Source: Dillenia suffruticosa (Eukaryota > Streptophyta > Magnoliopsida > Dilleniales > Dilleniaceae). From it: DNA of 64,000 bases. The position numbers were made by a program, and so were the translations under genes. How positions within the stretch are numbered: position 1 is the stretch's first letter; each line of letters begins with the position of its first letter. The stretch lies in NCBI GenBank assembly GCA_033439265.1, contig JAVTVX010000011.1, forward strand, positions 11,408,590 to 11,472,589, written 5' to 3'. The notes beneath the pieces are model-generated. The model had not been told where the DNA came from. It did not search any database and saw nothing but the letters and a program-made list of their open reading frames with translations. Below are positions 22,221 through 34,380 of this stretch, in pieces.

Positions 22221-23220
22221 ATGGATCCAAAAGTGAAAAATAGTAGGAGACGAAGGCGTTGGAGATGGGGTTTTTTGGTTGAAGATCCTGATGATAATCA
22301 TGATATGATTTTTAAATATTATCAAAGAATCATAGCCAAAAAACCCCAAGTCCAAAGTCTTAGTTCTACTATGTTTTTCTCCAAAGAAAAATATTTATTT
22401 CTGCATTGTACGACCTGTGGGTTCATTTTTATAGGGCTCGATAGAATTCAAGTTTAAGTCAAATTCTAATTCTCACAATTCAGGTTCAAGTGTACCAGTC
22501 TCATTAAATATATGTATATTAAAGAAGAAAAGGAAAATAAATTAAATAACAAATAAAAAAAATCAAGAGATAGCCCAACAAAAAAAATTTAAGGCTCGAG
22601 TCTGGCCGTAGATTTTTATAAATTAAAAAATAATATCTGAATTGAACTAGTGTAAGGTATGTTTTGTATATTAGTATCAAAATTCGTATGCTTTTAACAC
22701 CACAAGAAATTAATTAGTGAAATTTTATGTTTGATTGTTGATGAAAATGAGTTAACACCGATACTAATATTTATTAAATAAAATCTCACATTTGAATTTT
22801 ATATATTAAAGAATAGATGATGGAAAATTTTATTTTTTAAGAGTTCAATTTGATTCGAATTATATTTAGTTAAATTTAACATGATTTTCAAATATTTATA
22901 GTTTATACCAAGAAAAGAAAAATGAGTTAACAAAATTTATTTCCACCTTTAATGACTCATCAAGCAAATTTGTGTGATGAATCCTTACAAAAAATATAAG
23001 GTGAGGAGCATCCGCCTCTTGATAATGCCATATATAACCGCACGTAACTAAATGTATTGGCTTCGGGATCGACACCAAGATTCCTAATTTTCAACATTAA
23101 TATTAGAAAATATTATATACAAAAATTAAATTAATTACTAAAAATATTATAAATTAAAATAAATTATAATTGATTTGATTTTTTTTTTTTAAAATTGACT
23201 TCCTTTATTTTTATATCGTC
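21675..23220 (+). repeat. duplicated block A, second copy in pieces, with AT filler
   Basis: 21675-21855 and 22912-23215 match 19477-20032. 22838-22915 resembles 18675-18755. Between them (21860-22835) lies DNA without a recognised gene, including a (TA)n run at about 22180-22216 that creates spurious Tyr/Ile-repeat frames. Confidence 0.55.
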
Positions 23221-23227
23221 TTATTAG

Positions 23228-23538
23228 TGTAACAAAAAGGATGAGAATTGAAACATAGGTTAGTACCAATCAACTTTCAAACCAACCCAACTTATTATAA
23301 CTGTAACTCATAGGTAGTTAGGTTATTTAGTTTGTTAGTTTGTTAGAAAATTGGTTAAAGCCATTATATAAGAAGAAATCAAAGCAAGAGGAATATTAAA
23401 CTTGGATGTTCTTAAAATTGTTCTATGAAACTCTCCCTCTCCCTCTGTTTCTCTCTTTTTTCTCTCTCTAAACCCCACTCACTCTCTCTCTATTTCTTTC
23501 TTTCTCAATTCTTCTCTCTTTTTCTCTCTCTATCCAAG
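23228..23538 (+). repeat. first LTR of the complex, left part
   Basis: Begins TGTAACAAAAAGGATGAG and matches 34381-34700 (TTTAGTTTGTTAGTTTGTT, pyrimidine-rich CTCTCTC tract). It is cut at 23538 by the chromovirus and resumes at 28820. Confidence 0.75.
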
Positions 23539-23940
23539 TGTCACAACTTTGAAGGGATGTTGACTTAAGGGAAGAAAGTAAGTCAGACTGTTGGTGATCA
23601 GAATGATGAACCTGATTCAGTAGTCTGTCAAAGTAACTCTACAAAGCTGCAGTTGATTGATCTGTAGCAATTTATGAGAGAATACCGAGAAAGCAAATAG
23701 AGAAGAGGGAGAAGAAAGATAGAGAGAGAAGAGACAGAGAGAGAGAACAAGAGAGAAGCAGGAAGAGAAAGGAGCTGAATTGTTCTAAATTTCTTTCATA
23801 CCTCCTCCTTCGCAAGTACAGTACATTTATTTCTTTATTAACTTCTTAACTAATTCCTAATAGCTTGTTAACTGCTTGCTGACTAGATTTTATTCTATAC
23901 ACATTACATGAGCTACATTCTTAAGCTCTATGTCATTATA
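23539..23940 (-). repeat. left LTR (3' LTR) of nested chromovirus
   Basis: Starts TGTCACAA and aligns with 28409-28819 throughout, including the GGGAGAAGAAAGATAGAGAG tract and the AAGCTCTATGTCATTA end. Confidence 0.9.
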
Positions 23941-23982
23941 ATTATCCTCCTCTTTACATTCTCTTTGTCCTCAACGATGAAA

Positions 23983-24210
23983 TTAAGGAAATTGTGCTAT
24001 GATGAAGTCTTTGTTTTCCCATGTTGCTTCTTCAGGACTTAAGTTGATCCATCGAATCAACACTTGAGTAACTAGCCTGTTGTTCCTCATGATCACTTTT
24101 CTTTTCAAAACTGCTTCAGGCTCCACAATTGCTTGTTTGTCTAAACCAAGTAAAGGCAGTGCAAGCATTGTAGTTTGATTAGGACCAAATTTCCTTTTAA
24201 GTAAGGACAC
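23983..24210 (-). pseudogene. chromodomain of nested chromovirus (fossil)
   Basis: Encodes PEAVLKRKVIMRNNRLVTQVLIRW followed by LSPEEATWENKDFIIAQFP, the typical C-terminal chromodomain (RW..LP..EATWE) of plant chromovirus integrases. Confidence 0.85.
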
Positions 24211-24364
24211 ATGAAATTTTGGATTCTTGAGGTAGTTGCAGTTGATAAGCCACCTGTCCCACCTTAGCTATCATTGGAAACGGTCCATAAAATTTGGTTG
24301 AAAGCTTAAGTTGTCTTCTTACCTTTGTAGTGTGTTGCTGGTAAGGTTGTAGCCTCAAATATAC

Positions 24365-25211
24365 TTAGTCTCTTATATTGAATTCCCTTTCTGTTCGATT
24401 GGGATTTGCAAAAACTTTCATCATATTCTGAGCTTTAGTTAGATGGTCATGAAGGATTTGCAACATAGCTTGCCTACTCTTAATGAAGTTGTCAGCTGCT
24501 AGGGTTACTAAATCTAAGTAAGGTCTCAGTGGAATGTGCCTAGGTTGATAACCATAGAGAGCTTTAAAAGGAGTCATTCGAATACTTGTATGGAAATTTG
24601 TATTATACCACCACTCAACCAAACTCAACCACTGATACCAGAGAGCATGTCTGTCTGCAGTCATTCATCTCAAATAACATTTCAAATATTGGTTGAGTCT
24701 CTCACTTTGACCATTCGTTTGAGGATGGTATGCATTACTTAGTTGGATTTGACTCCCTACCATTTTGAACAACTCCTACCAAAATAAACTAATAAAAATC
24801 TTATCTCTACCAGACACTATGGCATCTGGCAGACCATATAGCTTGAACACCTGATCAACAAAAACTTTGGCCACAGTCATACTGAGAAAGGATGTCGCAG
24901 TGCAGCAAAGTGTTCAAACTTTGTGAGCCTATCAACTACTACCAAAGTAGTGTTTTGGCCCTGTGATTTGGTGGTCCTTCAATGAAATCCATGCTAATTT
25001 GTGACCAGGTTTGTGATAAAATGGGTAGAGGCTGCAGTAGACCAAGATATGTCGCATTTTCATATTTATTTTTCTGATACACGTCACATTCCTGCACATA
25101 CTTGACTACAGAGGGCTTAAGGAGTGGCCAATAAAATGTGGATTTAATCCTTCTCAATGTTCCTTGTTGTCCAGAGTATCCTCCCATTGCTGAGTTATGC
25201 ATGGAATGCAA
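24365..25211 (-). pseudogene. integrase of nested chromovirus (fossil)
   Basis: 25211-24939 holds the zinc-binding end (YWPLLKPSVVKYVQECDVYQ) and the first catalytic region (SQISMDFIEGPP). 24664-24365 holds WWYNTNFHTSIRMTPFKALYGYQP. The middle is degraded. Broken. Confidence 0.85.
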
Positions 25212-25480
25212 TGTCTTCCTTCTTAAATTTGAGCTAGTCCCAACATATATCTTTTGTTTGTATCTCAGAATCCCATATTAATATTGCATGTCCGATCTAT
25301 TTTCAGGTTGCAATGTCAGTTGAGCTATTAAATCCTGATATATTTCATCATCCTCATAGCTTTGTACTTCTTCTTCCACCCACTTAGGTTGCACAACAGA
25401 TAAGGCCATCAGTTCTTGTTCTACTGAAGTCTCTTCATCCTTCATTTCTCTCCTGGAAAGAGCATCAATAACTTTATTTT

Positions 25481-26584
25481 TTACCCCTTTCTTATATTGA
25501 ATCTTGTAATATACCCAAGCAATTTAGTGAGACATTTGTACTGTAAAGGACCAGTAAGTCTTTGCTCCAATAGGAATTTAAGGCTTTGGTGATTAGTCCT
25601 TATTATAAAATGGTATTCTAGCAAGTAATGCCTCCATTTACTCATAGCCATTACCACCATCATAAGTTCTTTTTCATATACGGACAGTCCTCTACTCTTG
25701 GATTCTAGAGCTTTACTTAGATAAGCTATTGGCTACCCTTTCTACATCAGTACAACTCCCCAACCCTTTGAACAAGCATTTGTCTCAACAACAAAAGGCT
25801 TATAAAAATTTGGTAGTCTCATCACATAAGCTGAAGTCATTACTTCTTTGAGTTTTCGAAATACTAAATCAGCTTTTGCATTGTATTTGAAACTATTTTT
25901 CTTGAGCAAGTCATTTAGAGGCCTCGCTATGATTCCATTGTGCTTAATAAACCTCCTATAATAATCAGTGAGTCCTAGAAAACCATTCAAGGCTTTGAGA
26001 GATTCAGGTACCGGCCATGCTGTTATACATTCAAATTTCTAATCCTCTATTTTAACTCCATCTCCAGCGACCACATGACCCAAGTATTCAACTTGCTTTT
26101 GCGCAAATATACATTTTGAAAGTTTAGCAAAAAGCTAATTCTGTCTGAGTAGGGAAAGAACTACCTGTAGGTTCTGTATATGAGTTGCTAAATCAATGCT
26201 ATATATTAGGATGTCATCGTAAAACACAAGGACAAACTTCCTAAGTTAGGCTTGAAAGATGTGGTTCATCAGGGACTAAAATGTGGTTGCTGCATTGGTC
26301 AAGCCAAAAGGCATTACAAGGAATTCGAAGTAACCATGATGAGTATGGATAACTGTTTTTGGAGCGTCTTGAGGTCTGACCCTAATTTGGTGGTATCCAG
26401 ACCATAAATTAATTTTTGAAAATATTTTGGATCCATACAATTCATCAATATTAGGAATTGGGTATTTGTCCTTAATGGTTTGGTTGTTCAGCTGTATACA
26501 ATCTATACAAAATCTCCAAGTGTTGTCATTCTTTTTGGGAATGTGGATACCTATATGGTTTAAGTTTAAAGGGTTGGGATTCAT
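25481..26584 (-). pseudogene. reverse transcriptase and RNase H of nested chromovirus (fossil)
   Basis: 26584-26276: [51 protein letters not shown] (RT palm). 25990-25742: FLGLTDYYRRFI, FVVETNACSKGWGVVLM. 25663-25481: RHYLLEYHFIIRTNHQSLKFLLEQ (RNase H). The YxDD region falls in a degraded interval. Broken. Confidence 0.88.
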
Positions 26585-26835
26585 GTTTTAAATCTATGGG
26601 ATGATCATGGTATCTTTCAGGAGGTAAGGAAGTAGGTGCTTGAAAGACATCCTCATATTGTCTCAACAGAATTTTTATCTCTGCAGGTGTTTCTATCCCA
26701 TTTTCCTCGTTATTGAAATCATTGGAAGCACACGCTTGCAACTGCTACTGTCTAAATGTTTTGGTATCCTTTCCTTTCACTAGTTTTATCTTGGGCTATT
26801 GGGCATTACCCTCTAAAACCACTTCTTCTTTCCCT

Positions 26836-27072
26836 CTAAAAAAACATAACCTGTAGTTGTTTGAAATCAAAAGTGATAGGGCTGAAGTAGTACATCCAAT
26901 CTACCCCTAAAATTACATCCCATTTGCCCAAATTAATCATCCTCAGGTTGAATGAGAAGACATAGCCTTGTATTCTCCATTTAACATTCTTAACTTCTGT
27001 GTAGCTAGAAACTACACTGCCATATGCTATAACAGCATGCAAGGGTGTGGATGGTTCAGCCTTCAATTGCAA
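26836..27072 (-). pseudogene. protease of nested chromovirus (fossil)
   Basis: Encodes WDVILGVDWMYYFSPITFDFK, the C-terminal part of the retropepsin, closely matching the same block in the 8142-13444 element. Confidence 0.8.
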
Positions 27073-27303
27073 TTCTTGTACTATTCTTTGATTTAAAAAA
27101 CTGTTCGAACTACCAGTATCTACCAGAACAGCTACAATAGTTGTATTTATTAGCCCTTGTAGTCTATGGTCTTCTTAATTAAGGAATCTAACAATGTACA
27201 GAAGGATATGTCTAAGGACTTACCTACAGTGTCCTTCAACTCCTCCTGTTCTTCCCCCACTTAGTAGACTCCTATTCTATATTCTCTTCTACTAAGAACA
27301 AGT

Positions 27304-28370
27304 TCAATCCTTTGACCTTGCACCGGTGGCCTGGGCTGTATTTTCTCTATATTTATAGCATAATTGGTTGTTTCTTCTACACTGAATTTCTTGAGGAGTT
27401 AGCTTCTGTGGTAGAACTCTTTCCCCAACATTTATGTTCTGACTTCTTTGAAATGCTGTAGTTTGTTTTTTTGCAGAAAAGTTTAATCCTTTTTCCTTGC
27501 TCAAACTTCTTTCATTCGCAGCTCCCATCTTGTTCCAAGAAGTGATTGCTCCGCTTCTTTTAGTCACTTCTAAGGACTGCTCTTGTAACATAGCAACTTC
27601 AAATACTTGCAGCAGGGTGGTAGGTTTCATCAATCTGAGCATAGGTTTAATCTCCTCTTTGAGTCCGCTAATGAAACTGGATACAAAATAGGACTCTAAT
27701 AAACTAGGATTTCTTATCAATATCGGGGACCATAGCTCCTGAAACCTCTCTTGATACTCTATAACTGAACCAGTTTGTTATAATTTATTGAGTTCTTTAA
27801 CCTTATCTTGCAATCCTTTTTTATCAAATCTTTGACACAATAGTTTGGAAAACTCTTCCCACTCCACCATCCCTTTTGCCATTCTTATGCCTTGTTACCA
27901 AATATTAGCTTTGTCCTCCAAATAAAACCCCACAACTTCTATCCATAAATTGCATGGAATATGGTAGATCATGAAAATTTTAAGACATTTTCTGATCCAG
28001 TTTTGAGGTTCTTCACATGAAAATGTAGGTAACTCAATACTTGGATGGTTAGGCACTGAAATCTTAAGATTGTTCTCTTTCCTAGCCATTTCCGCACCAG
28101 TCTTTCTTATGTTCCCCATTGAAGAGGTAGCAAGGAGGGAAGTGGACTCTTATTTGCCTCAGACTCTTCATCTCCATCTTTGCATATCTTTCTTGAAAGG
28201 GAAAGGAATTGAGCTTCCATTTGCATCATGAACAGCTCTATCTTCTTGTCCATTTGTTCCCTGAATTGCTCATGTGCTGCCTGTAATTCTTCAATCTGTA
28301 ACTCCTGTTTTTTGTTATGTTCTTCCATGGTTTTTAATCTTGTTCCTTCTGCCATGGTTGAGTGAGCAGT
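27304..28370 (-). pseudogene. gag of nested chromovirus (fossil)
   Basis: 28406-28107 is an N-terminal coiled-coil region (KTMEEHNKKQELQIEEL). 28119-27895 is SIELPTFSCEEPQNWIRKCLK. 27720-27304 is SYFVSSFISGLKEEIKPMLRL. Same order and spacing as in the 8142-13444 element. Broken. Confidence 0.82.
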
Positions 28371-28408
28371 CGTTAATAGCCAAGGATGTCGATACTCTGA
28401 TACCAATT

Positions 28409-28819
28409 TGTCACAATCTTAAAGGGATGTCGACTTAAGGGAAGAAAGTAAGTCGACTATTGGGGATCATAATGATGAACCTGCTGCAGTAGTCTATCAA
28501 AGTAACTCTACAGAGCTACAATTGACTGATCAGTAGCAAGTTATGAGAGAACATCGAGAGAGTAGATAGAGAAGACGGAGAAGAAAGATAGAGAGAGAAG
28601 AGAAAGAGAGAGAAGAGATAGAGAGAGAGAGAAGAAGAGAGAAGTAGGAAGAGAAAGGAGCTGAATTGTTCTGAATTTCTTTCACACCTTCTCCTTCGCA
28701 AGTGCAGTACATATATCTCTTTATTAACTGCCTAACTAACTCCTAACTACTTGTTAACTGCTTACTGACTATTCTATACACATTACATGAGTTGCATTCT
28801 CAAGCTCTATGTCATTACA
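28409..28819 (-). repeat. right LTR (5' LTR) of nested chromovirus
   Basis: TGTCACAA..TGTCATTACA, followed directly by the CCAAG duplication. Confidence 0.92.
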
Positions 28820-28824
28820 CCAAG

Positions 28825-29004
28825 TACTCCCCATTTCCAACCATTTACCGTGACCCATATCGCCAACCACCGTAACATCTCAATTCACTTTTCCTACACT
28901 TTTCCATACTCTGTTTTGCAATCTCTATGCTCTATTTTTATAATTCCTTTGTCACAGCAACTTAGTAAGCCTTAATTTCTATTTTTGGTTATTGGATTGT
29001 GATA
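28825..29004 (+). repeat. first LTR of the complex, right part
   Basis: Continues the LTR cut at 23538. Matches 34706-34888 (TACTCCCCATTTCCAACCAT versus CACTCCCCATTTCCAACCAT; TTATAATTCCTTTGTCA). The primer-like site TTGGTATTAGAGC follows at 29009-29021. Confidence 0.8.
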
Positions 29005-29756
29005 AAATTGGTATTAGAGCAAAATGATTATTGGTATAGCCGATGGCAAAAGATAATTGGTTTGAGAAATATGAAAAAGAACAAGAGATTCATAGGCAAG
29101 AATATAAGAAAAAATGGGAAGAACGTGACAAAAGGATGGATGCTCTCATGGTCCGCATTGATGACAAATTTCACTACAAAAAAATAAGTTTTTAGCCACA
29201 AATTTAGCGACGAAAATTTAATAAAAATTTGTCGCTAAATTCGTTAGCGACAAAATTAGCGACGAAAAAATTTTCGTCGCTAATTACGCGTCGCAAAAAT
29301 TTAGCAACGAAAAATAAGAAATTCGTCGCTAAATTTAGCGACGAATAATTTTTTGTCGCTAAATCCGTCGCAAATTTAGCGACGAAAATAAATTCGTCGC
29401 TAAATTTAGCGATAGATAATTTTTTGTCGCTAAACTTGTGACGGATTTAGCGACAAAACATTAATCGTCGCTAAATTTAGCGACGAATTTTATAATTTTG
29501 TCACTAAATTTAGCGACGAATTATTAGCGACGAATTTAGCGACAAAAAATTATCCGTCTCTAAATTTAGCGACGAAAATATAAAATTCGTCGCTAAATTT
29601 AGCGACGAATAATTTTTCATCGCTAAATTCGTCGCAAATTTAGCAACGAAAAATTATCTGTCGCTAATTTATGGACAAAAAAAATTTGTCGCTAAATTAA
29701 CGACGGATATAAATTCGTCGCAAAATCCGTCGCTAAATTATGAATGAAAAATAATG

Positions 29757-29845
29757 CAGTCCCGCCTGAACCCGAGCCAGCCCGCCCGCCCGCCCGAGCA
29801 AGCATCCGCCTGCACACCCGCCCGAGCCGGCGTCTACAGTGCCTA
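29757..29845 (+). repeat. GC-rich patch inside CACTA
   Basis: CCCGCCCGCCCGCCCGAGC-type sequence stands out sharply from the surrounding A/T-rich DNA. No open frame of note. Confidence 0.7.
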
Positions 29846-30231
29846 CCTCACTTAATTCTTGAAAATTGCCTTTGCTTTTGCTTCCACCAAGGTTCGAACC
29901 CCTGCGTTTCTATAAACCTTTAAGATCCTGTAACCATCAAGCTAAATGTTAATATCTGTAATAATTTTTTTTTTTTTTACTTATTATCTTTTCTTCACAT
30001 TTTTCTAATAATAATAAAAAAATATAAAATAACAATTTATTATAAAATAATAAAATATTAGTGTAAAATAAAATAATAAAAGATTTAAAAAAATAATAAT
30101 ACTATTTTTTTAAAAGATAAAATAAAAATAAAATATAACATATTACTTAAAAATAATAAATGTGATTAATTTTTTTAAACTTTTTAAAATAAAAATAATA
30201 AATATATATTAATATTTTATTTTATTTAATT

Positions 30232-31950
30232 ATATTTCAAATTTAACGACGAAATCCGGAATTCGTCGCAAAGTTAGCAACAAAAACCGAATTCGTCGTT
30301 ATATTAATTTATTAAATAATAAAATATAAAATTATTAAAGAATAAATATATATTTATATTTTATTTTATTTAATTATATTTTAAATTTAGTGACGAATTC
30401 CCAATTTGTCGCTGAATTCAGCGACGAATTCCGAATTAGTCGCTGAATTCAGCGACAAATTCCGAATTTGTTGCAAAATTAGCCACAAATTCAAATTTGT
30501 CGCTGAATTCGTCGGAAATTAGTGACAAAAACCTAATTCGTCGCTAAATTAATTTATTAAATAATAAAATATAAATTTATTAAATAAATAATATATTTTT
30601 ATATTTTATTTTATTTTATTATATTTCAAATTTAGCGACGAATTCCGGATTTGTCGCAAAAATTGGCAACAAATTCAAATTTGTCGCTGAATTCGTCGCA
30701 AATTAGCGACAAAAACCGAATTCGTCGCTAAATTAATTTATTAAATAATAAAATATAAAATTATTAAATAAAAAATATATATTTATATTTTATTTTATTT
30801 TATTATATTTCAAATTTAGCGACGAATTCCGAATTTGTCGCTGAATTCAGCGACGAATTCCGAATTTGTCGCAAAATTAGCCACAAATTTAAATTTATCG
30901 CTGAATTCGTCGGAAATTAGCGACAAAAACCTAATTCGTCGCTAAATTAATTTATTAAATAATAAAATATAAAATTATTAAATAAAAAATATATTTTTAT
31001 ATTTTATTTTATTTTATTATATTTCAAATTTAGCGACGAATTCCGAATTTGTCGCTGAATTCAGCGACGAATTCCGAATTTGTCGCAAAATTAGCCACAA
31101 ATTCAAATTTATCGCTGAATTCGTCGGAAATTAGCGACAAAAACCTAATTCGTCGCTAAATTAATTTATTAAATAATAAAATATAAAATTATTAAATAAA
31201 AAATATATTTTTATATTTTATTTGATTTTATTATATTTCAAATTTAGCGACGAATTCCGAATTTGTCGCAAAATTAGCCACAAATTCAAAATTTGTCGCT
31301 GAATTCGTCGCATATTAGCGACAAAACGGAATTCGTCGCTAAATTAATTTATTAAATAATAAAATATTAAATTATTAAATAAAAAATATATTTTTATATT
31401 TTATTTTATTTTATTATATTTCAAATTTAGCGACGAATTCCGAATTTGTCGCAAAAATTGGCAACAAATTCAAATTTGTTGCTGAATTCGTCGCAAATTA
31501 GCGACAAAAACCAAATTCGTCGCTAAATTAATTTATTTAATAATAAAATATAAAATTATTAAATAAAAAATATATATTTATATTTTATTTTATTTTATTA
31601 TATTTCAAATTTAGCGACGAATTCCGAATTTGTCGCTGAATTCAGCGACGAATTCCGAATTTGTCGCAAAATTAGCCACAAATTCAAATTTGTCGCTGAA
31701 TTCGTCGCAAATTAGCGACAAAACGGAATTCGTCGCTAAATTAATTTATTAAATAATAAAATATAAAATTATTAAATAAAAAATATATTTTTATATTTTA
31801 TTTTATTTTATTATATTTCAAATTTAGCGACGAATTCCGAATTTGTCGCTGAATTCAGCGACGAATTCCGAATTTGTCGCAAAATTAGCCACAAATTCAA
31901 AATTTGTCACTGAATTCGTCGCAAATGAGCGACAAAAACCGAATTCGTTG
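30232..31950 (+). repeat. tandem array of 184/214-bp units in the CACTA
   Basis: The junction ATATTTCAAATTTAGCGACG recurs at about 30621, 30805, 31019, 31233, 31416, 31600 and 31813, with a worn start at 30232 and 30376. Spacing alternates between about 184 and 214 bp because a 30-bp sub-block (GAATTCAGCGACGAATTCCG region) is present once or twice. Confidence 0.88.
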
Positions 31951-32987
31951 GAAATTAGCGTCGATTATTTTTTCGTTGGAAATTTCGTTGGAAATAGCGA
32001 GTAAACAAGTGTTCGTCGCTAAATTCGTCGCAAAATTGCAACAAAAAAAATTAGTCGCTAAATTTCGTCGCAAAAATGATGTTTTTTTGTAGTGTTTAAC
32101 ATTCTATTAAAAATGTTTGGTATCGATAAGAATATCAAAATCTTGGTCGAAAAAGAACAAGAAAATGAAAAGAAATCAGATAACACCTATGAGTGGGATT
32201 TTGATAAATCCCCATCAAGAGTTTCTAGTCTGTCAATGATCAGCCTAAACCATACGGTAAAGATAGCATCTTGGTTGTCTCTATTGATAAAGAATGTAAA
32301 GATTGTGGAAAAGATGAAATGGGATTGTCTCAAGTTGCAGAGACCAACATGGCCCAACTGAAATTCCAATTTCTGTTCAAGAGATGAAAAGTTTGAGTGA
32401 ATTGGAACTTTATTTTAATAATGGGATTATATTCTTTGATATAATTGATGTCTATGGATCACATACTAATGAAATCCTAGTTGGAAAGGCCATAAAGCAA
32501 TTGCCTAGAGACCACCACAAATTTTGGTATTATAGGAATAGGGCCAACTGGTATGATATTGAAGAGTACTCCACAAATCTGTACTCTCAGCATTAGGAGA
32601 ACTTAAGAAGTTGGTTGAAGAAGGATCATAACATAAGGAGAAATACAAAATAAAAAAGAGTAAAATGAAATACAAAAGGAAGAAGAACAAGAAGACAAAA
32701 AAAGCGAAAAAAAAAACCAGCTACTAAAAACAATTCGGCTGGCTAAAATAACCAGTCGATCTTCAACTCCCCAGTCGATTGGTTATCTCAGCTAGTCGAC
32801 CACCTCATGAGTGACTCACCAAGCAAATCGACTCATCACCCTATCTTCATTGAGATGTAAAATTTTATCTGTTCCACACTATGTTTTTGGACCTGCATGT
32901 GCTGTTCTGTTCAGGGTAGCTGAGAAAGTTCAATTCTCTGTTTTTTTCATCCTTGAGAACAAGGATACTCTTCAAAGGGAGGGAAAT

Positions 32988-33432
32988 TGTAATGAATATA
33001 ATAGAACTTGAATTTAATGGATATGAAACTATTGAGCTCAAATTTTGTTAGTTGATTGAAACAATCAACCCAAACTGTTAGTTGTAGTTAGGACTGTTAG
33101 AATTGGTTAAACAGTTGTATAAAAGCTATAGAATCAAGAAGTAATGGAGGAACTTAGTTGTTGAATCTTCTTCTTTCCCTCTGTTTTTTGCTCTCTATCT
33201 CTGTTTAACCCCTCTCTCTATTTCTCTCTCGCTCAATTCTCTTCTCTTCTCTTTCTTTCTATCTCTATTCTTTCATTTCCAGTCATCTCCTTGAATTTCC
33301 ATTGTGAAAGCCAAACTCACATAGCTTGCCATATTCATACTCTGTTTTTGCTTTCACATGCCTTATTTCCTACTCCAGGAAGAAATTAGCCTTGCCTATT
33401 CAATTCTTTAATTTGATGATTGGATTGTGACA
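32988..33432 (+). repeat. second (middle) LTR of the complex
   Basis: Begins TGTAATGAATATAATAG and ends GATTGTGACA. A polypurine tract (CAAAGGGAGGGAAAT) lies directly upstream. It shares layout and pyrimidine-rich centre with the outer LTRs but is clearly more divergent. Confidence 0.65.
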
Positions 33433-33583
33433 AATTAGAATCAAAGTCTACGTTTCTCGGTGAATCTTAAGAAAATGACAGAGGAAACTGAGTATGAAGC
33501 CATCAAGATCAAAGTAGGTCGTCTCCAATGGGAATGAAGAATGGAGGAACTAGACTGAAAAATAGAATTTATTTTTTGCAAGA

Positions 33584-34219
33584 ATGGATGACAACTTTAT
33601 TGCCATTATAAAGATGGTGTACAAAGATAAGTCTGAAGAATATGAAAAAATGTATAAATCTTCTATCCTATTCACCCCTGTTGATTCAGGACACAGAGGA
33701 AGCAGTCTGCCTACTTCACTACCCGTGAAACCAAAAGTAAGAGTTGATGTTTCGTCCAGTAATATGTTTCCACCAAAAAGTGAACAAGATGCAACTAGCA
33801 CTATTTCACCAACTACTTATCCGAGCATTATGGATATTTCTCCTAGTCGATCTGATGATGCTTCAGTTTCCTTGGACGAGACCATGTCTATTAGTGATTC
33901 TTTGAATAGTCCAGGAGTTGAGTATCTAGATAGTGATGAAATTTCGATTGTCGATTCCATTGAGAAGAAAGCATGTAACAACTTCTTCATTTCTGAAAAT
34001 GAGGAAACAACAGGTAATATCTACAAGAAAGAGATACTTGCAAAATTGGAAACAAGTGATGGTGCTATAAATCTAGATGACGACTTCATGGATACACATT
34101 GTGCAACCATTGCTTGTGACATTCGCAAGCAGCTGCATGCATCTGAGGCAAAGAACATGCCTTCTACTGATTTCATGGAGAGGATTCAGAAAGACATCAA
34201 TGCTAGCATGCGAAGGTAG
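33584..34219 (+). CDS. 211-codon unknown protein frame in non-autonomous LTR element
   Basis: An uninterrupted frame sits between the second and third LTRs. The start (MDDNFIAIIKMVYKDKSEEYEK) parallels the gag-like region of the first internal segment. The middle is Ser/Asp-rich and acidic (SISDSLNSPGVEYLDSDEIS). There is no recognised domain, zinc knuckle or pol motif. It may be a gag-derived structural remnant. Its expression is unknown, and it is treated as part of a fossil element. Confidence 0.4.
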   Translation: MDDNFIAIIKMVYKDKSEEYEKMYKSSILFTPVDSGHRGSSLPTSLPVKPKVRVDVSSSNMFPPKSEQDATSTISPTTYPSIMDISPSRSDDASVSLDETMSISDSLNSPGVEYLDSDEISIVDSIEKKACNNFFISENEETTGNIYKKEILAKLETSDGAINLDDDFMDTHCATIACDIRKQLHASEAKNMPSTDFMERIQKDINASMRR

Positions 34220-34380
34220 CAACTTCAATTACTAGGAGTAGCATGCAAGATGATAGCTATGAAATACAAGAAGAAGAAGTAGAAGAAAAAGACCAAAAAT
34301 AAAAATTACTATAACCAATGACAGTATTTTCAACTTCCTTTTATCCTTGAGGATAAGGATGCCAAAAGGAGGAAGGATAA

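Larger units (their letters stand above)
23539..28819 (-). mobile_element. Ty3/gypsy chromovirus nested in an LTR
   Basis: A 5.28-kb element with LTRs 23539-23940 and 28409-28819, and 5-bp duplication CCAAG at 23534-23538 and 28820-28824. Primer site for tRNA-Met-type primer (TTGGTATCAGAG on the minus strand) lies next to the right LTR. Domain order gag, protease, RT, RNase H, integrase, chromodomain. Related to but distinct from the element at 8142-13444. A fossil with about ten or more breaks; LTR divergence of roughly 10% suggests it is older than the other chromovirus. Confidence 0.92.
29172..32094. mobile_element. non-autonomous CACTA transposon built of GTCGCTAAAT repeats
   Basis: Termini CACTACAAAAAAA and TTTTTTTGTAGTG are inverted repeats with the CACTA signature. 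3-bp duplication TTT at 29169-29171 and 32095-32097. No coding frame. The left 600 bp is packed with short palindromes of the form GTCGCTAAATTTAGCGAC. A GC-rich patch lies at 29757-29845, an A/T stretch at 29960-30235, and tandem units fill 30232-31950. Confidence 0.9.
29040..32600 (+). pseudogene. gag-like internal region of the non-autonomous LTR element (fossil), split by a CACTA
   Basis: The frame near 29043 encodes a charged, coiled-coil-like stretch (FEKYEKEQEIHRQEYKKKW). The CACTA insertion at 29172 interrupts it, and unrelated-to-pol sequence resumes at 32098 (FGIDKNIKILVEKEQENEK). There is no reverse transcriptase or integrase, so the element needed a helper. Broken. Confidence 0.5.

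Noticed and set aside
22009-22355. Tyr/Ile repeat frames on both strands
   Set aside because: They are readings of a (TA)n microsatellite.
30232-31950. Regularly spaced array, considered as CRISPR or centromeric satellite
   Set aside because: Units are continuous without unique spacers, confined to a CACTA element with target duplication, in a plant genome.
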